DNA of 38,867 nucleotides, from IMG/VR virus record IMGVR_UViG_3300035168_000132, positions 1 to 38,867 of that record. The stretch is one strand, 5' to 3'. Of the stretch, positions 38,576 through 38,867 are shown piece by piece. Made by a program: the position numbers and the translations under genes. The notes below the pieces were generated by a model. That model ran no database searches, was not told where the DNA came from, and worked only from the letters and a program-made list of their open reading frames with translations. Every line of letters begins with the position of its first letter. Positions within the stretch are counted from its first letter, which is position 1. The stretch is from a virus.

Positions 38576-38593
38576 TCGGGAAAAATCTCCCGA
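38576..38593. promoter_or_regulatory. Perfect 6-bp dyad upstream of the replication operon
   Basis: TCGGGA and TCCCGA flank six bases. A second dyad TTCGC/GCGAA lies at 38634-38649. Both are in the 180 bp before the first gene, where no consensus promoter is obvious, so they may be operators or part of the attachment-site complex. Confidence 0.4.
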
Positions 38594-38594
38594 A

Positions 38595-38608
38595 ACAAAT
38601 CCGAAACA
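38595..38608. repeat. Second copy of the arm-type repeat
   Basis: ACAAATCCGAAACA is identical to 1277-1290 in attL and 38829-38842 in attR. Its location about 150 bp from the core on the opposite side from int fits a P-arm integrase site. Confidence 0.5.
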
Positions 38609-38683
38609 TTCAAAACGTCGCTCTACGTGTATATTCGCGTTGAAGCGAAATATGCGAAGTCTGATTTTTGGCTCTGAAAAATG

Positions 38684-38732
38684 AAAAAAGCCTAGTAATT
38701 TCAAACCATTTAAGGCGTGTATTACTAGGCTT
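38684..38732 (-). terminator. Strong leftward terminator beside attR
   Basis: Twelve-base perfect arms (38688-38699 and 38721-38732) surround a 21-base loop and, read leftward, are followed by a T-run. On the excised circle this would end the int transcript just past attP. In the lysogen it blocks transcription entering from the right-hand chromosome. Confidence 0.75.
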
Positions 38733-38741
38733 GTAGAATAT

Positions 38742-38867
38742 AATTGGTGGTCTGTACAAGACTCTTTTGAAATTTGATTTAGACGTGTAATTACGCGCAT
38801 TTGCAAGAATCCGGCTATTAAATCCGGTACAAATCCGAAACAAGACAGAGCTTTTTGACTCATTCTG
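38742..38867. repeat. attR: right copy of the 126-bp attachment repeat
   Basis: It is identical to 1190-1315 and runs to the last base of the window, so true homology may be longer or (if the end is an assembly overlap) shorter. It includes the core-like palindrome and the AATCCG repeats. Confidence 0.85.

Larger units (their letters stand above)
1190..38867. mobile_element. Temperate podovirus-type prophage, left end to right end
   Basis: The element is bounded by identical 126-bp direct repeats and carries integrase, excisionase-like gene, immunity region, recombination genes, a full head-and-short-tail operon, lysis genes and a replication operon. Counting one repeat copy, the unit is about 37.55 kb. 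A 704-residue portal, a separate scaffold, a 1000-residue nozzle-like protein, three ejection-type proteins and the absence of a tape measure or sheath indicate a short-tailed phage with a P22/T7-like plan. No gene in the core modules is visibly broken, so the prophage looks able to be active. The right chromosomal junction lies outside the window. Confidence 0.95.

Noticed and set aside
1-38867. Diversity-generating retroelement or retron acting on the fibre genes
   Set aside because: No reverse transcriptase frame and no template/variable repeat pair was found.
1-38867. Insertion sequences or CRISPR arrays
   Set aside because: No transposase frame, no flanking inverted repeats with target duplication, and no spacer-type array were seen.

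Overview
This window holds an almost complete temperate short-tailed (podovirus-type) prophage of about 37.6 kb, preceded by about 1.2 kb of bacterial chromosome. The flank carries the 3' end of ttcA (tRNA 2-thiocytidine synthesis) and a glutathione S-transferase-like gene, so the host is a Gram-negative bacterium. The moderate-to-low GC, the lipoproteins and the tail-fibre-like secreted protein would fit Bdellovibrionota, but that is only a guess. A 126-bp perfect direct repeat (1190-1315 and 38742-38867) marks the two attachment ends. The second copy runs to the last base of the window, so the right-hand chromosome junction is not seen.

Layout from left to right. 1308-2594: tyrosine integrase and an excisionase-like protein, with attL at the 3' end of int. 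2581-6100: leftward early genes, including a RecT annealing protein and a YqaJ-type exonuclease, small unknowns, a Cro-like repressor, and a gene-free stretch that can fold as a three-way-junction RNA. 6101-6208: immunity control region with a near-consensus leftward promoter buried in repeated operators. 6209-7901: rightward lysogeny genes (repressor, second HTH regulator, lipoprotein, small membrane protein). 7886-29797: one long leftward virion operon. Read in its transcription direction it encodes terminase small and large subunits, portal, scaffold, major capsid protein, head decoration or fibre proteins, a Gly-rich fibre, a spanin-like pair, adaptor, a 1000-residue nozzle-like protein, a C1q-like fibre, and three ejection-type proteins. 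There is no tape-measure gene, which fits a short tail.

30177-31589 is a leftward lysis and nuclease cluster (CHAP-type endolysin, small membrane protein, VRR-NUC nuclease), flanked by rightward singletons: a Cys-rich protein, a ribbon-helix-helix-like regulator and an odd tRNA. 32059-38507 is a tightly packed leftward operon of about 24 small early genes. It runs from a replication initiator with an internal iteron-like origin and a helicase-loader candidate through accessory genes. Those include a PIN-like protein, a pentapeptide-repeat protein and a probable Acb2/Tad1-type cyclic-nucleotide sponge against CBASS or Thoeris immunity.

How it fits together: on the excised circle the leftward early genes (cro, recT, exonuclease, xis, int) run straight through attP into the replication operon, with a hairpin terminator just beyond attP. 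Integration at attP cuts this unit in two. It parts int from its terminator and parts the replication genes from the immunity-region promoter. Identifications rest on reading the sequence only; no database search was run.
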